A DNA stretch of 64,000 nt, from assembly GCA_049652985.1 (NCBI GenBank), contig JBASFK010000002.1, positions 496,001 through 560,000 of the forward strand. The letters run 5' to 3'. Each line of letters opens with the position of its first letter. Position 1 is the stretch's first letter. This DNA is from UBA7657 sp049652985 (GTDB taxonomy: Bacteria; Pseudomonadota; Alphaproteobacteria; Micavibrionales; Micavibrionaceae). Below, piece by piece: positions 7,554-17,447 of the stretch. The position numbers were made by a program, and so were the translations under genes. The notes under the pieces are model-generated. The model searched no databases. It was not told where the DNA came from and saw only the letters and a program-made list of their open reading frames with translations.

Positions 7554-8449
7554 TGGCTGCTGCTCCCCGCCACTTCATCGACCTGTCCGAAATTCCCGGC
7601 GATACGCTGCGCGGGATACTGAAGAACGCGCACGCCCTGAAGAAACAGAAATTCTCGCCGCCGCAGATTTTCGCGGGCCTGTCGCTCGCCATGGTCTTTG
7701 ATAAACGTTCCACGCGCACGCGCATGAGTTTTGAAGTGGCGATGAAGCAGCTCGGCGGGCACACGTTAGTGATGAACGCCGAGGAAATGCAGATCACCGG
7801 TGCGGAATCGCTGGAAGATACGTCGAAGGTTCTCTCGCGTTTCGTCGACGGCGCGATGTTCCGCATCTCGAGTCATGAAAGATTGCTGGAGATTGCGAAA
7901 TACGCCTCCGTGCCGATCATAAACGGCCTGACCGATCATTCGCACCCGTGCCAGATCATGGCCGATTTGATGACCATCGAGGAAAAGCTCGGCGCTGTCA
8001 CCGGCAAAAAAATCGCGTGGTTCGGCGACTATAATAACGTCGCGCGCACCTTTGCGCAGGCCGCCCCGATATGGGACTTCCAGCTTATCGTCTCCTGCCC
8101 CGAGGATCTCAAACCCAAAACCGCCCTCAAAAACGTCGCTTATATTGAAGACGCGTTGCAGGCCGCTAAAGATGCCGATGTGATTGTCACCGACACATGG
8201 GTCTCGATGGGCCAGGAAGGCAAAGCCATTGATAAATTCTTCCCGTGGCAGGTCAACAAAACACTGATGGCCGCCGCCAAGCCCGGCGCGATTTTCATGC
8301 ACTGCATGCCGATCCACCACAACGAGGAAGTCACCGACGAGGTGCTGGCAACGCCCGCTTCCGTGATCTATGACGAGGCCGAAAACCGCCTGCACGCGCA
8401 GAAAGCGATTTTGGCTTGGTGTTTGGAAAATTCCGGCGTAAAAGTCTAG
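7553..8449 (+). CDS. argF: ornithine carbamoyltransferase
   Basis: A 298-residue cytoplasmic enzyme that makes citrulline from ornithine and carbamoyl phosphate. It carries the carbamoyl-phosphate motif KRSTRTRMSFE, ESLEDTSKVLSRFVD, HSHPCQIMADLM, and WFGDYNNVARTFAQA. The active-site cysteine loop reads HCMPIHHNEEV, where most family members have HCLPAxRGxEV. Because this replaces the usual LPA, a modified substrate preference cannot be fully excluded, although everything else fits ornithine. The ATG shares its A with the argD stop. Confidence 0.93.
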   Translation: MAAAPRHFIDLSEIPGDTLRGILKNAHALKKQKFSPPQIFAGLSLAMVFDKRSTRTRMSFEVAMKQLGGHTLVMNAEEMQITGAESLEDTSKVLSRFVDGAMFRISSHERLLEIAKYASVPIINGLTDHSHPCQIMADLMTIEEKLGAVTGKKIAWFGDYNNVARTFAQAAPIWDFQLIVSCPEDLKPKTALKNVAYIEDALQAAKDADVIVTDTWVSMGQEGKAIDKFFPWQVNKTLMAAAKPGAIFMHCMPIHHNEEVTDEVLATPASVIYDEAENRLHAQKAILAWCLENSGVKV

Positions 8450-8470
8450 AAATTCAAAGAGGAAACTAAA

Positions 8471-9721
<1,251 letters not shown>

Positions 9722-9733
9722 TAGGATATTTTC

Positions 9734-10449
9734 ATGCTTTTTGACATTGGGCTAACTCCACGTGACATTGTAGCTTTGGGCGCAGCCTTTTTACTATTCT
9801 TACATCCCTTGCCGCTGCCTTCGGTTACCAACTTGCATTAGATAATTTTGGAATTAACAGACAATCTGATTTATCTATTATTCCAATAAGAAGAGAGTTT
9901 TCGGAAGCTATTGTTACAAAAAACGGTAAAGAATATAATTCTCTTTCAATATCATTAACTTTTAGAATTGAAAACTATTCAAAGACTGCTGTTGCCATTG
10001 AAAAGATGAATTTTCCTCTGAGAATGCACGCAATCGGAGCATTAGGCTTAGAAAAATTTGCGTCAAGAATCCAATTCGACAGCCAAGGATTTTTCTCAGC
10101 AGATCCACAACATGCTCATATCGCTGTTTTAAAACCCGGAGAGGTAAGATTTCTTAAAGTTTATACTTCATACGATGAAAAAAACTTTAAACCCGTTTCA
10201 TTTCTAAAACTCCTCAATAAAACTTTTATTGTCGCGCGATATTCTGGTGAAAAAATCGCACGAGGAAAAAAATATCGTCTTACTTCTAATCCGAATCTTT
10301 CTATTCAAGAACAAGAAGAATTGCGTAAAGGCGGGTATTATAAAACCCCCTTAAACATCAAAATTGAAAGAGCACTACGCAAACACCTGACCCGAAAGCA
10401 TTCAGGGGAGGGTGTAAGTATTGGCGGAATTCGCTCAAGAAACCCTTGA
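9734..10449 (+). pseudogene. frameshifted AT-rich membrane-anchored orphan gene
   Basis: Starting at ATG 9734 (AGGAT just upstream), the frame reads MLFDIGLTPRDIVALGAAF and then fails after a T5 run at 9788-9792. From that point the neighbouring frame continues without a stop to 10449: FTILTSLAAAFGYQLALD, then IPIRREFSEAIVTKNGKEYN, and on to the end. One missing T in the run would restore a ~238-residue protein with one N-terminal membrane helix and a beta-rich soluble part. Base composition is much more AT-rich than the arg genes on both sides, which suggests recent acquisition. I do not recognise the family. A sequencing error at the homopolymer is an alternative. Confidence 0.6.
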
Positions 10450-10511
10450 CATATTAGGAATTTAGTCCTATACTACCGGGATGATTCTTTCCTTCAAAAT
10501 CCCCACCCATC

Positions 10512-10629
10512 CGTCATTGCGAGCGACCCCGGACTTGATCCGGGGAAGCGCGGCAATCCAGAAGCCAAAGGCTGGATTGCTTCCCCCGCTTTCGCGAGGG
10601 CAGGCTTGCATACGCTCCTCGCAATGACG
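10512..10629. repeat. MITE/REP-like palindromic element
   Basis: A ~118-bp element with inverted ends: CGTCATTGCGAGCG at 10512-10525 and CGCTCCTCGCAATGACG at 10613-10629. It contains an inner inverted pair (GCAATCCAGAAGCC / GGCTGGATTGC around 10553-10580) and CCCCGGACTTGATCCGGGG. Elements with GTCATTGCGAG...CTCGCAATGAC ends are dispersed repeats in several bacterial lineages, including Rickettsiales. The rest of the interval 10450-10756 holds the argH promoter region; I see no gene in it. Confidence 0.75.
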
Positions 10630-10756
10630 CCACCCCCACCCCCCTGAAAATGTACGGAGTGAAACCAAAAAACCCATCAAAATCATGGGCCTACTCTCCC
10701 GACCCCCCGTTCAGAAATCTTGGATTTGGCCCCCAACCCGTGTAGTGTGAATTCCC

Positions 10757-12064
10757 ATGAGCAAGAAGACGAAAAACAGCAACCAGATGTGGGGCGGGCG
10801 GTTCGAGGACGCGCCCTCCGACATCATGCAGCAGATCAATGTCAGCATCGGCGTCGACAAGCGCCTGTGGCGGCAGGATATTGCCGGGTCGAAGGCGCAT
10901 GCCGAGATGCTGGGCCGCCAGGGCATCATCCCGAAATCCGACGCCGAGAAAATTATTTCCGGCCTCGGCAAGATCGAGAAAGAAATCGAGAGCGGAAAAT
11001 TTCCTTTCAGGGAAGAATACGAGGACATTCACATGAATGTCGAGGCGCGGCTGCGCGAGCTTATCGGCGACGCGGCCGGGCGCCTCCATACCGCGCGTTC
11101 GCGCAACGACCAGGTCGCGACGGATTTCCGGCTTTGGACGCGGGATGCCTGCGCGGATCTGATTTCAAAAATCGAGTCGCTGCAGGCTACGCTGAAAAAA
11201 CTCACGAAGAAGCACAAGGGCGACATCATGCCCGGCTTCACGCATCTGCAGGCGGCGCAGCCGGTGACGCTTGGTTTGCATCTCGACGCCTACAATCAAA
11301 TGCTGTCACGGGACAAAACACGGCTGCAGGATTGCGCCAAGCGGCTCAACGAAATGCCGCTCGGCTCCGGCGCGCTGGCGGGCACGCCGTACAAGATCGA
11401 CCGGGCCTACACCGCGAAGAAGCTTGGCTTTGCGCGGCCCATGCCGAACAGTATGGACGCTGTTTCGGCGCGGGATTTCGCCAATGAATTTTTATTCGCC
11501 TGCGCGCAGACGGGTTTGCATTTGTCGCGTCTCGCCGAGGAAATTATTCTCTGGGCGACGCCGCAATTCGATTTCATTTCGCTCAGCGACAAATGGAGCA
11601 CCGGCTCCTCGATCATGCCGCAGAAGAAAAATCCAGATGCCGCCGAACTCGTGCGCGGCAAGACCGGGCGGCTTAACGGAAATCTCGCGGCGCTGATGAC
11701 GACGATGAAGGGCCTGCCCCTCGCCTACAACAAGGACATGCAGGAAGACAAAGAACCGGTTTTCGATTCGTATGACTCTCTTGTGCTGTGCCTGGAGGCG
11801 ACGAACGGGATGCTGTCCACCGCGACGTTCAAAACCAAATCGATGCTGGCCGCCGCGCAAAAGGGCCACATCACCGCGACGCGGCTCGCCGACTGGCTGG
11901 TGATGGAGCTGGGCCTGCCTTTCCGGGATGCCCACCACGTGGCGGGCAAAATCGTAAAACTGGCCGAAACGAAAAAATGCCGGCTCGATGAGCTCAGCCT
12001 GAAGGACCTTCAGGGCGCGGAGAAGAAGATTACTAAAGCTGTTTATGCGGTGTTGAAGCTGTAG
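10757..12064 (+). CDS. argH: argininosuccinate lyase
   Basis: A 435-residue enzyme of the fumarase/aspartase superfamily that splits argininosuccinate into arginine and fumarate, the last step of the pathway. It has NMWGGRF-like MWGGRFEDAPSD near the N-terminus, EDIHMNVEARL, HTARSRNDQVATDFRLW, GFTHLQAAQPVTLG, and the family signature GSSIMPQKKNPDAAE. It is separated from argG by about 1 kb and so may have its own promoter. Its 3' end overlaps the convergent orphan gene at 12033-12617 by 32 bases. Confidence 0.95.
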   Translation: MSKKTKNSNQMWGGRFEDAPSDIMQQINVSIGVDKRLWRQDIAGSKAHAEMLGRQGIIPKSDAEKIISGLGKIEKEIESGKFPFREEYEDIHMNVEARLRELIGDAAGRLHTARSRNDQVATDFRLWTRDACADLISKIESLQATLKKLTKKHKGDIMPGFTHLQAAQPVTLGLHLDAYNQMLSRDKTRLQDCAKRLNEMPLGSGALAGTPYKIDRAYTAKKLGFARPMPNSMDAVSARDFANEFLFACAQTGLHLSRLAEEIILWATPQFDFISLSDKWSTGSSIMPQKKNPDAAELVRGKTGRLNGNLAALMTTMKGLPLAYNKDMQEDKEPVFDSYDSLVLCLEATNGMLSTATFKTKSMLAAAQKGHITATRLADWLVMELGLPFRDAHHVAGKIVKLAETKKCRLDELSLKDLQGAEKKITKAVYAVLKL

Positions 12065-12617
12065 ACAGTGCGTAATAATTCTGCGCGATCTGCTGCGCCT
12101 TTTCCACCTCAGGAGTTTCGCGGCGGGCATCATCGAAACGTCTTTCCATCTCGTCCATCACTGCCCTTACTCTGACGCATACACCTGTTTCTGTATTGCA
12201 CAACGACGAGAAATTTTCTCCAGAATCTGCAGGCACAATCTCAAATTTGCGTGGGTTGAATCCCTGGAGCTGACCATCCGGCATTAACACGCTTGCAAAA
12301 CCCAGCGCGGCGATCGTACGTTTGATAGTTGCGTCCTTGTGGATCCAGTCCTGACAGCTTCGCAATATGTCCAACGGTAGTTCCCTGTACTTACCGCCAT
12401 TTAAACGTTGATTGGTTCTCAACGTACATTCTCCAGAATCATCTACATAAACGGAGATAACATCTTCGACGTTAAGCCTGTAGACTATCAGCGCAGCCAT
12501 CATAAGCCTGCGATCATCCGCAAGGGATTCCGCATCTATTTCCCCCTGCGTAGCGGTAAAAAATTTGTGTGCACGGCTGGCGAGATTTCCAGGAGTTTCC
12601 AAGATTGCCCTGATCAT
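12033..12617 (-). CDS. orphan protein, paralogue of its upstream neighbour
   Basis: A 194-residue soluble protein without signal peptide or membrane helix; I do not recognise it. A mixed alpha/beta make-up with the segment GFNPRKFEIVPAD near residue 120 aligns by eye with GYNPKKYAIVEGS in the protein encoded just upstream, so the two look like diverged paralogues. It is the second gene of a two-gene unit whose start overlaps the previous stop (TGA/ATG). The C-terminus is predicted helical and charged (VMDEMERRFDDARRETPEVEK). Confidence 0.65.
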   Translation of the reverse strand: MIRAILETPGNLASRAHKFFTATQGEIDAESLADDRRLMMAALIVYRLNVEDVISVYVDDSGECTLRTNQRLNGGKYRELPLDILRSCQDWIHKDATIKRTIAALGFASVLMPDGQLQGFNPRKFEIVPADSGENFSSLCNTETGVCVRVRAVMDEMERRFDDARRETPEVEKAQQIAQNYYALSTASTPHKQL

Positions 12618-13207
12618 TGCGGCGTCGCCTCCATTTGATTGGCTGGTGAAGGCGGGACGGGATTGCTCACCTGAGATTCTTTTTTAACGTAGGGAAACGG
12701 CGAATCCTCGTTAATATGGATGATGATAACTTTTTCGGAATTCTGGGATCGGTTGATCAGATCACAGATAGGCTGATCCAGTGCACTGGGAGAAACAGAG
12801 CCCTCGACTATCGCATATTTTTTCGGATTATAACCGTAGGGAACCACGGGATCGCTCGCAAGGGCGACAAGATTAAACTTCAATTTTTTCATCAGGGCAC
12901 GGAATTTATCTGCGCCTTTGATATCGCTTGGAAAGCTCGCAATAACCCGTAATTGAAAGCAGTTTTTAGGACGAATATCTGTCTGCAGGATCAGGAAGTC
13001 CTCACCCGTAGTGCTGGATTCGGGATGAATGTGATTAATGTTTTCCAGCTTCAATGTTCGAACGTCAATGAAGTTGTGATGTGCATTTTTCAAAAGCGTT
13101 TTGAAGTAGCGCTCTTCCGGAGACAGGTTCTGTGACCCGGAGTCGCTCCGGAACCATTCGGACATCAGGTTTAAGATGGCATTGAAATTTGGATAGCGAT
13201 TTTTCAT
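12614..13207 (-). CDS. orphan protein, first gene of a paralogous pair
   Basis: A 197-residue soluble protein, start chosen at ATG 13207 (MKNRYPNFNAILNLMSEWF). The frame stays open to 13933, but that extension lies antisense to yejF and is not credible. Middle segments FLILQTDIRPKNCFQLRVIASF and KFNLVALASDPVVPYGYNPKKY look like a beta-rich domain shared with the next gene. The C-terminus is Pro/Ser-rich. It is divergent from yejF with about 80 bases between starts. No function can be assigned. Confidence 0.65.
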   Translation of the reverse strand: MKNRYPNFNAILNLMSEWFRSDSGSQNLSPEERYFKTLLKNAHHNFIDVRTLKLENINHIHPESSTTGEDFLILQTDIRPKNCFQLRVIASFPSDIKGADKFRALMKKLKFNLVALASDPVVPYGYNPKKYAIVEGSVSPSALDQPICDLINRSQNSEKVIIIHINEDSPFPYVKKESQVSNPVPPSPANQMEATPQ

Positions 13208-13288
13208 TATGACAATATATTCATGCCGGGCAGAATTTGCAACAAAAAGCCTGTAGGCGGCCCGTAAAATATACAATAAAATGTCTTT

Positions 13289-14905
13289 ATGAATCAGCAA
13301 CTTCTGAAAATTTCCGGGCTTTCTGTCGATTTCAGCACGTCCGAAGGGGCGTTCCGCGCCGTCGACAATGCCTCGTTCAACATCGAAAAAGGCCAGACCG
13401 TGGCACTGGTCGGCGAGTCCGGCTCGGGCAAATCGGTGACCGCGCTCTCGGTCATGCAGCTTCTGCCCTACCCGCGCGCATCGCACCCGGCAGGATCGAT
13501 CCAGTTCAACGGCGAGGAACTGGTCGGCAAAAAAGATTCCTTCATGCGCAAAATTCGCGGCGAGCAAATTGGCATGATCTTCCAGGAACCGCAGAGCGCG
13601 CTCAACCCGCTGCACACGATTGAAAAACAAATCGGCGAAGTTCTGTATCTGCACCAGAACATGAAACGCCGCGAAGCCGACAAAAGAATTCTGGAGTTGC
13701 TTGATCTCGTTGGCCTGTCGGGCATGAAGAACCGCCTCGATGCCTATCCGCACGAGCTTTCCGGTGGGCAAAGACAAAGAGTGATGATCGCGATGGCGCT
13801 TGCGAACAACCCGGAACTGCTGATCGCGGACGAGCCGACGACGGCGCTCGACGTCACGGTGCAGGCGCAAATTCTCGAACTTCTGAACGACCTCAAGAAA
13901 CGCCTGAACATGGCGCTGCTGCTGATCACGCATGATTTATCCATCGTCGAAAAGATGGCCGATTATGTCTGCGTGATGCAGAAGGGAAAAATCGTCGAAC
14001 AGAAGGAGACGAAGGCGCTGTTCGCCAATCCAGAACATGCCTACACAAAAATGCTGCTCTCGGCGCAGCCGAAAGGCGCTGCCATTAAAATAAAGGCCAA
14101 TGCGCCGGTTGTCCTGAAGGGCAGCCACGTCAAAATCCATTTCCCGCTCAGGAAAAATTTCTTCGGCCAGGCGACCGAATGGGTCAAAGCCGTCGATGAC
14201 GTTTCCATCACTGTAAAACAGGGGCAGACGGTCGGCGTCGTCGGCGAATCCGGCTCGGGCAAGACGACGCTCGGGCTCGGGCTGCTGCGCCTTCTGAACG
14301 CACAGGGTGAAGTTATTTTCGACGGCCGCGATATTTCACGCTTCGGACGCAAACAGATGAAACCGTTGCGCGAAGATATGCAGATCGTTTTCCAGGACCC
14401 GTTCGGCTCGCTCTCCCCGCGCATGTCGATCGGGCAGATCATCGGCGAAGGGTTGCTGGTGCACCGTGAAAAACTTTCCGCCACCGAGCGCGAGGAACTG
14501 GTGATCGGCGCACTGGAATCGGTGCACATGGACCCGGCGACGCGCCACCGCTACCCGCATGAATTCTCCGGCGGCCAGCGCCAGCGTGTCGCCATCGCCC
14601 GCACAATGGTTCTCAACCCGAAATTCGTCGTGCTGGACGAGCCTACCTCTGCGCTCGATGTTTCGGTGCAGGCACAAATCGTCGACCTGCTCCGCGAACT
14701 GCAGGAGAAGCACAACCTTGCTTATATGTTCATCAGCCACGATTTAAGGGTTGTGCGGGCGATGGCGCATGATTTAATCGTGATGAAGAACGGCGTGGTC
14801 GTGGAATCCGGCCCGGCGGCGGAGATTTTTGCCGCGCCGAAAGACCCCTATACCCGCGCCCTGCTCGAGGCGGCACTCAACCTTAGGGCGGTCAAAGCCG
14901 CCTAA
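13289..14905 (+). CDS. yejF: microcin C/peptide ABC transporter ATP-binding protein YejF
   Basis: A 538-residue protein with two ABC ATPase domains in tandem, as in YejF. Domain 1 (residues ~1-260) has GESGSGKS and LSGGQRQRVMIAMAL with LLIADEPTTALDV. Domain 2 (~275-530) has GESGSGKTTLGLGLL and FSGGQRQRVAIARTM with VLDEPTSALDVSVQAQ. It powers uptake by YejB/YejE of peptides or microcin C-like compounds. It normally sits directly after yejE; here the whole arginine block lies between them. Confidence 0.92.
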   Translation: MNQQLLKISGLSVDFSTSEGAFRAVDNASFNIEKGQTVALVGESGSGKSVTALSVMQLLPYPRASHPAGSIQFNGEELVGKKDSFMRKIRGEQIGMIFQEPQSALNPLHTIEKQIGEVLYLHQNMKRREADKRILELLDLVGLSGMKNRLDAYPHELSGGQRQRVMIAMALANNPELLIADEPTTALDVTVQAQILELLNDLKKRLNMALLLITHDLSIVEKMADYVCVMQKGKIVEQKETKALFANPEHAYTKMLLSAQPKGAAIKIKANAPVVLKGSHVKIHFPLRKNFFGQATEWVKAVDDVSITVKQGQTVGVVGESGSGKTTLGLGLLRLLNAQGEVIFDGRDISRFGRKQMKPLREDMQIVFQDPFGSLSPRMSIGQIIGEGLLVHREKLSATEREELVIGALESVHMDPATRHRYPHEFSGGQRQRVAIARTMVLNPKFVVLDEPTSALDVSVQAQIVDLLRELQEKHNLAYMFISHDLRVVRAMAHDLIVMKNGVVVESGPAAEIFAAPKDPYTRALLEAALNLRAVKAA

Positions 14906-14993
14906 GATTATTTTCCCTAAAGATTTCATTGACCTATTATCCATGGTGTTTTAAGCATATATCTTCGCTTACGTAAAACGAGGGAAAGTCTAA

Positions 14994-17009
14994 ATGACAC
15001 TATACGCGCCAAGTCCGTCATCAGAGCGACACAGACTCCACCAGACCTTCGAGCACGTCAATTCCGGCGGCCCCGTCAGCCCGGAAGACGTCAAAAGGTT
15101 GATCAGCGCATTTTCACGACAGAAAAATTTCAACGCAGACGTGCTTGTGCTTGTAAAAAAGTTGTCTGAAAAAAAATCTGAAAAGGAACAATTCAGGGCG
15201 TATCTGCATTTTGCTTCCAGCGTCGGCCTTTGGTCACAAAAGGAGGAAGAGTCAAACGATGCAGATTTGTCGTTTGAAGAATTCCTGGAAAACGCCTCTT
15301 CCCTTATTGGCAAACTTCCCGGCCCTAAGCGTCATGATGCATGGATGGAGGCTTGGGGTGAGTACGCAGAAAACAAGAACCATGAAAATCCGAAACTGGC
15401 AGAAACAACCAGCAAATTTCTGAAGGAAATCGTCAACAGCATCAAATTTCTGGAATCTGAAAAAAGTTACGTGGCAGCGGCCGGCCTTCTGAACAATATC
15501 CACGAAATGAAGGATGGAGCTGACAGACTGGAAATTGAAGAGCAAGCCTATGCGATCGCTTTAAAATCGATTGCCGGCGAAGAAGCTTATGACAGAGCCG
15601 TGGATATATTTCATGATTTGCGGGCCTATCACACGCTGCGTCCGCGGGACGACAAGGATCAGTTTGAGAAATCCAAAGGTAAATTTCAGGATCTCATGCA
15701 GGATACGCTGCAAAAGGCCAAGGATGCCGCTGGGCAATTGAGCGGTAACCAGCGTTTTGAACGGCTGATGAGTATCTATAAAAAAACCCGTCGTGATTTC
15801 CGTCATGACGATAAATACATTGAGTTCAGAAAAACCGTGCTTGAAGACGCGGCGCGCGCGCTTGATGAACTGCCAGAGGATCAGCAGGAAAAAGCAGCGC
15901 TCCGGATTTATGAGCAAACCAATGATTACGCCGCGCTGGAGACGAGCAACCTCCGATGGGCTGCGCATATTAGAAAATTTGTGGACGATAAACAGGCAGC
16001 TCTTCCGGTGAGCGAGCCTTTCAATCACGAAAGATCCGACGAATCTCTCAACCTGAGAGATGTTGTAAGGTTCATTGATTTGCTCACGGCAGAGAAAAAT
16101 TTCAGCACAGATTTATTCGCGCTTGTAAAAAAGCTGCCTAAAAACGAACAATTCAAAGCTTATGTGCATTATGTCGCCAGCATCGGTCTGCGACCGAAGG
16201 GTCTGTCATCAACCAGCATGGCGGTGCCCTTTGATGAATTCCTGGAGAATGTCTCGCCGCTCATAGACATGCTCGAAATTGATGAGCGCCACGACGCATG
16301 GTGGGCGGCCTGGGACGAATACACAAAAGACAAAAACCATGAAAATCTGCAATCGGCAGACACGACCACCTTTTTCCTAAAAAATATACTCAGCAGCATT
16401 GATTGCCTAGAAGAAACAAAGCGTTATAACGCGGCGGTCAGCCTCCTGAACAAGATCCATGAACTGACAGACAAGGGCGACAGGTTAGGCCTTGAAGAGC
16501 AGGTTTATGAGACTGCTTTGAAAAATATCAAGGCTGAAGAAGAAACTTATGACAGAGCCATCGAAATCTATCACGATTTACGGGCATATCATACGTTGCG
16601 CCCGCAGGATGACAGAGCCGCATTCGAACACAATGAAATCAAATTCCAGATCCATATGCAGAACGCGTTGACAAAGGCTATGGAGGCCGTCGAGCAACTG
16701 GATCCCGGCCAGCGCTTTGAACGGCTGATGAGTATTTATAAAAAAACCCGCCGTGATTTCAGTCATGATGATAAATATAATGAGTTCAGAAAAACCGTAC
16801 TCGAGAAGGCGGCACGCGTCATCGATTTGTTACCTGAAAATCAACAACAGGATGCAGCGTTCCGGATTTACGAGCAAACCGATCATGACGGGGCGCTTGA
16901 GGCCGGCAACCCCCGATGGGCTGCAAATATTCAAAAATTGTTGAGCGATAAATGGGAAGCTCTCAAACCGGTGCTTGGTATTGACCCCGCTCCTGCTCTG
17001 ACGGGTTAG
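14994..17009 (+). CDS. orphan protein with two ~320-residue tandem repeats
   Basis: A 671-residue, strongly helical, charged, soluble protein that I do not recognise. It is an internal tandem duplication: QRFERLMSIYKKTRRDF occurs near residues 253 and 573, YDRA(V/I)(D/E)I(F/Y)HDLRAYHTLRP near 199 and 519, and a (N/D)P/LRWAA(H/N)I-K tail ends each copy. The offset is 960 bases at the DNA level over much of the repeat, and base identity is still high, so the duplication is fairly recent. The helix-pair spacing recalls TPR/HAT-like solenoids, but no consensus repeat is visible. GAGGGAAAG precedes the ATG. Confidence 0.7.
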   Translation: MTLYAPSPSSERHRLHQTFEHVNSGGPVSPEDVKRLISAFSRQKNFNADVLVLVKKLSEKKSEKEQFRAYLHFASSVGLWSQKEEESNDADLSFEEFLENASSLIGKLPGPKRHDAWMEAWGEYAENKNHENPKLAETTSKFLKEIVNSIKFLESEKSYVAAAGLLNNIHEMKDGADRLEIEEQAYAIALKSIAGEEAYDRAVDIFHDLRAYHTLRPRDDKDQFEKSKGKFQDLMQDTLQKAKDAAGQLSGNQRFERLMSIYKKTRRDFRHDDKYIEFRKTVLEDAARALDELPEDQQEKAALRIYEQTNDYAALETSNLRWAAHIRKFVDDKQAALPVSEPFNHERSDESLNLRDVVRFIDLLTAEKNFSTDLFALVKKLPKNEQFKAYVHYVASIGLRPKGLSSTSMAVPFDEFLENVSPLIDMLEIDERHDAWWAAWDEYTKDKNHENLQSADTTTFFLKNILSSIDCLEETKRYNAAVSLLNKIHELTDKGDRLGLEEQVYETALKNIKAEEETYDRAIEIYHDLRAYHTLRPQDDRAAFEHNEIKFQIHMQNALTKAMEAVEQLDPGQRFERLMSIYKKTRRDFSHDDKYNEFRKTVLEKAARVIDLLPENQQQDAAFRIYEQTDHDGALEAGNPRWAANIQKLLSDKWEALKPVLGIDPAPALTG

Positions 17010-17128
17010 ACGGCTAAAACGCTGGAAAAAGGTACAATTAAGGGTATTTCGACAGTTTTTCCTTGCCTTCCCATGCCCGAGAGGCTACGAAAGACGGGCT
17101 TTTAAACCCTGAAAGGAGTTGATCCCCT

Positions 17129-17335
17129 GTGGTCACAGTAAACGTAAGAGATAACAACGTCGATCAGGCCCTGCGCGCACTTAAGAAAAAGATGCAGCGC
17201 GAAGGCCTTTTCCGCGAGATGAAGCTTCGTAAAAGTTATGAAAAACCCTCCGAGCGTAAGGCCCGTGAGAAGTCTGAAGCGGTACGCCGCTGGCGCAAGC
17301 TTGAGCGCAAGAAAAAAGAGCGCGACGGCTTCTAG
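17129..17335 (+). CDS. rpsU: 30S ribosomal protein S21
   Basis: A 68-residue basic protein beginning with VTVNVRDNNVDQALRALKKKMQREG and continuing with LRKSYEKPSERKAREK, the S21 signature. It is part of the small ribosomal subunit near the anti-Shine-Dalgarno region. The start codon is GTG at 17129, with AAAGGAG about ten bases upstream. It is monocistronic and followed by a strong terminator. Confidence 0.95.
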   Translation: MVTVNVRDNNVDQALRALKKKMQREGLFREMKLRKSYEKPSERKAREKSEAVRRWRKLERKKKERDGF

Positions 17336-17361
17336 CCCTAAATTTTCCGCAAGGATTGTAA

Positions 17362-17396
17362 AAAACCGCCCGTATAAACTATAGGCGGTTTTTTTT
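17362..17396 (+). terminator. rho-independent terminator after rpsU
   Basis: AAAACCGCC (17362-17370) pairs with GGCGGTTTT (17384-17392) across a 13-base loop, and the T tract runs to 17396. Confidence 0.85.
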
Positions 17397-17447
17397 GCAG
17401 CCCGAATTCTGCTAAACTGGAGAAACGGCGCTATAATCGAGGTAACA

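Noticed and set aside
9786..9792. Programmed -1 frameshift at the T run
   Set aside because: The heptamer is not a standard slippery sequence and no stimulatory hairpin is evident; a base loss is simpler.
13208..13933. Upstream extension of the minus-strand frame of the orphan gene at 12614
   Set aside because: It lies fully antisense to yejF and has the composition of a reverse-frame shadow; the natural ATG is at 13207.
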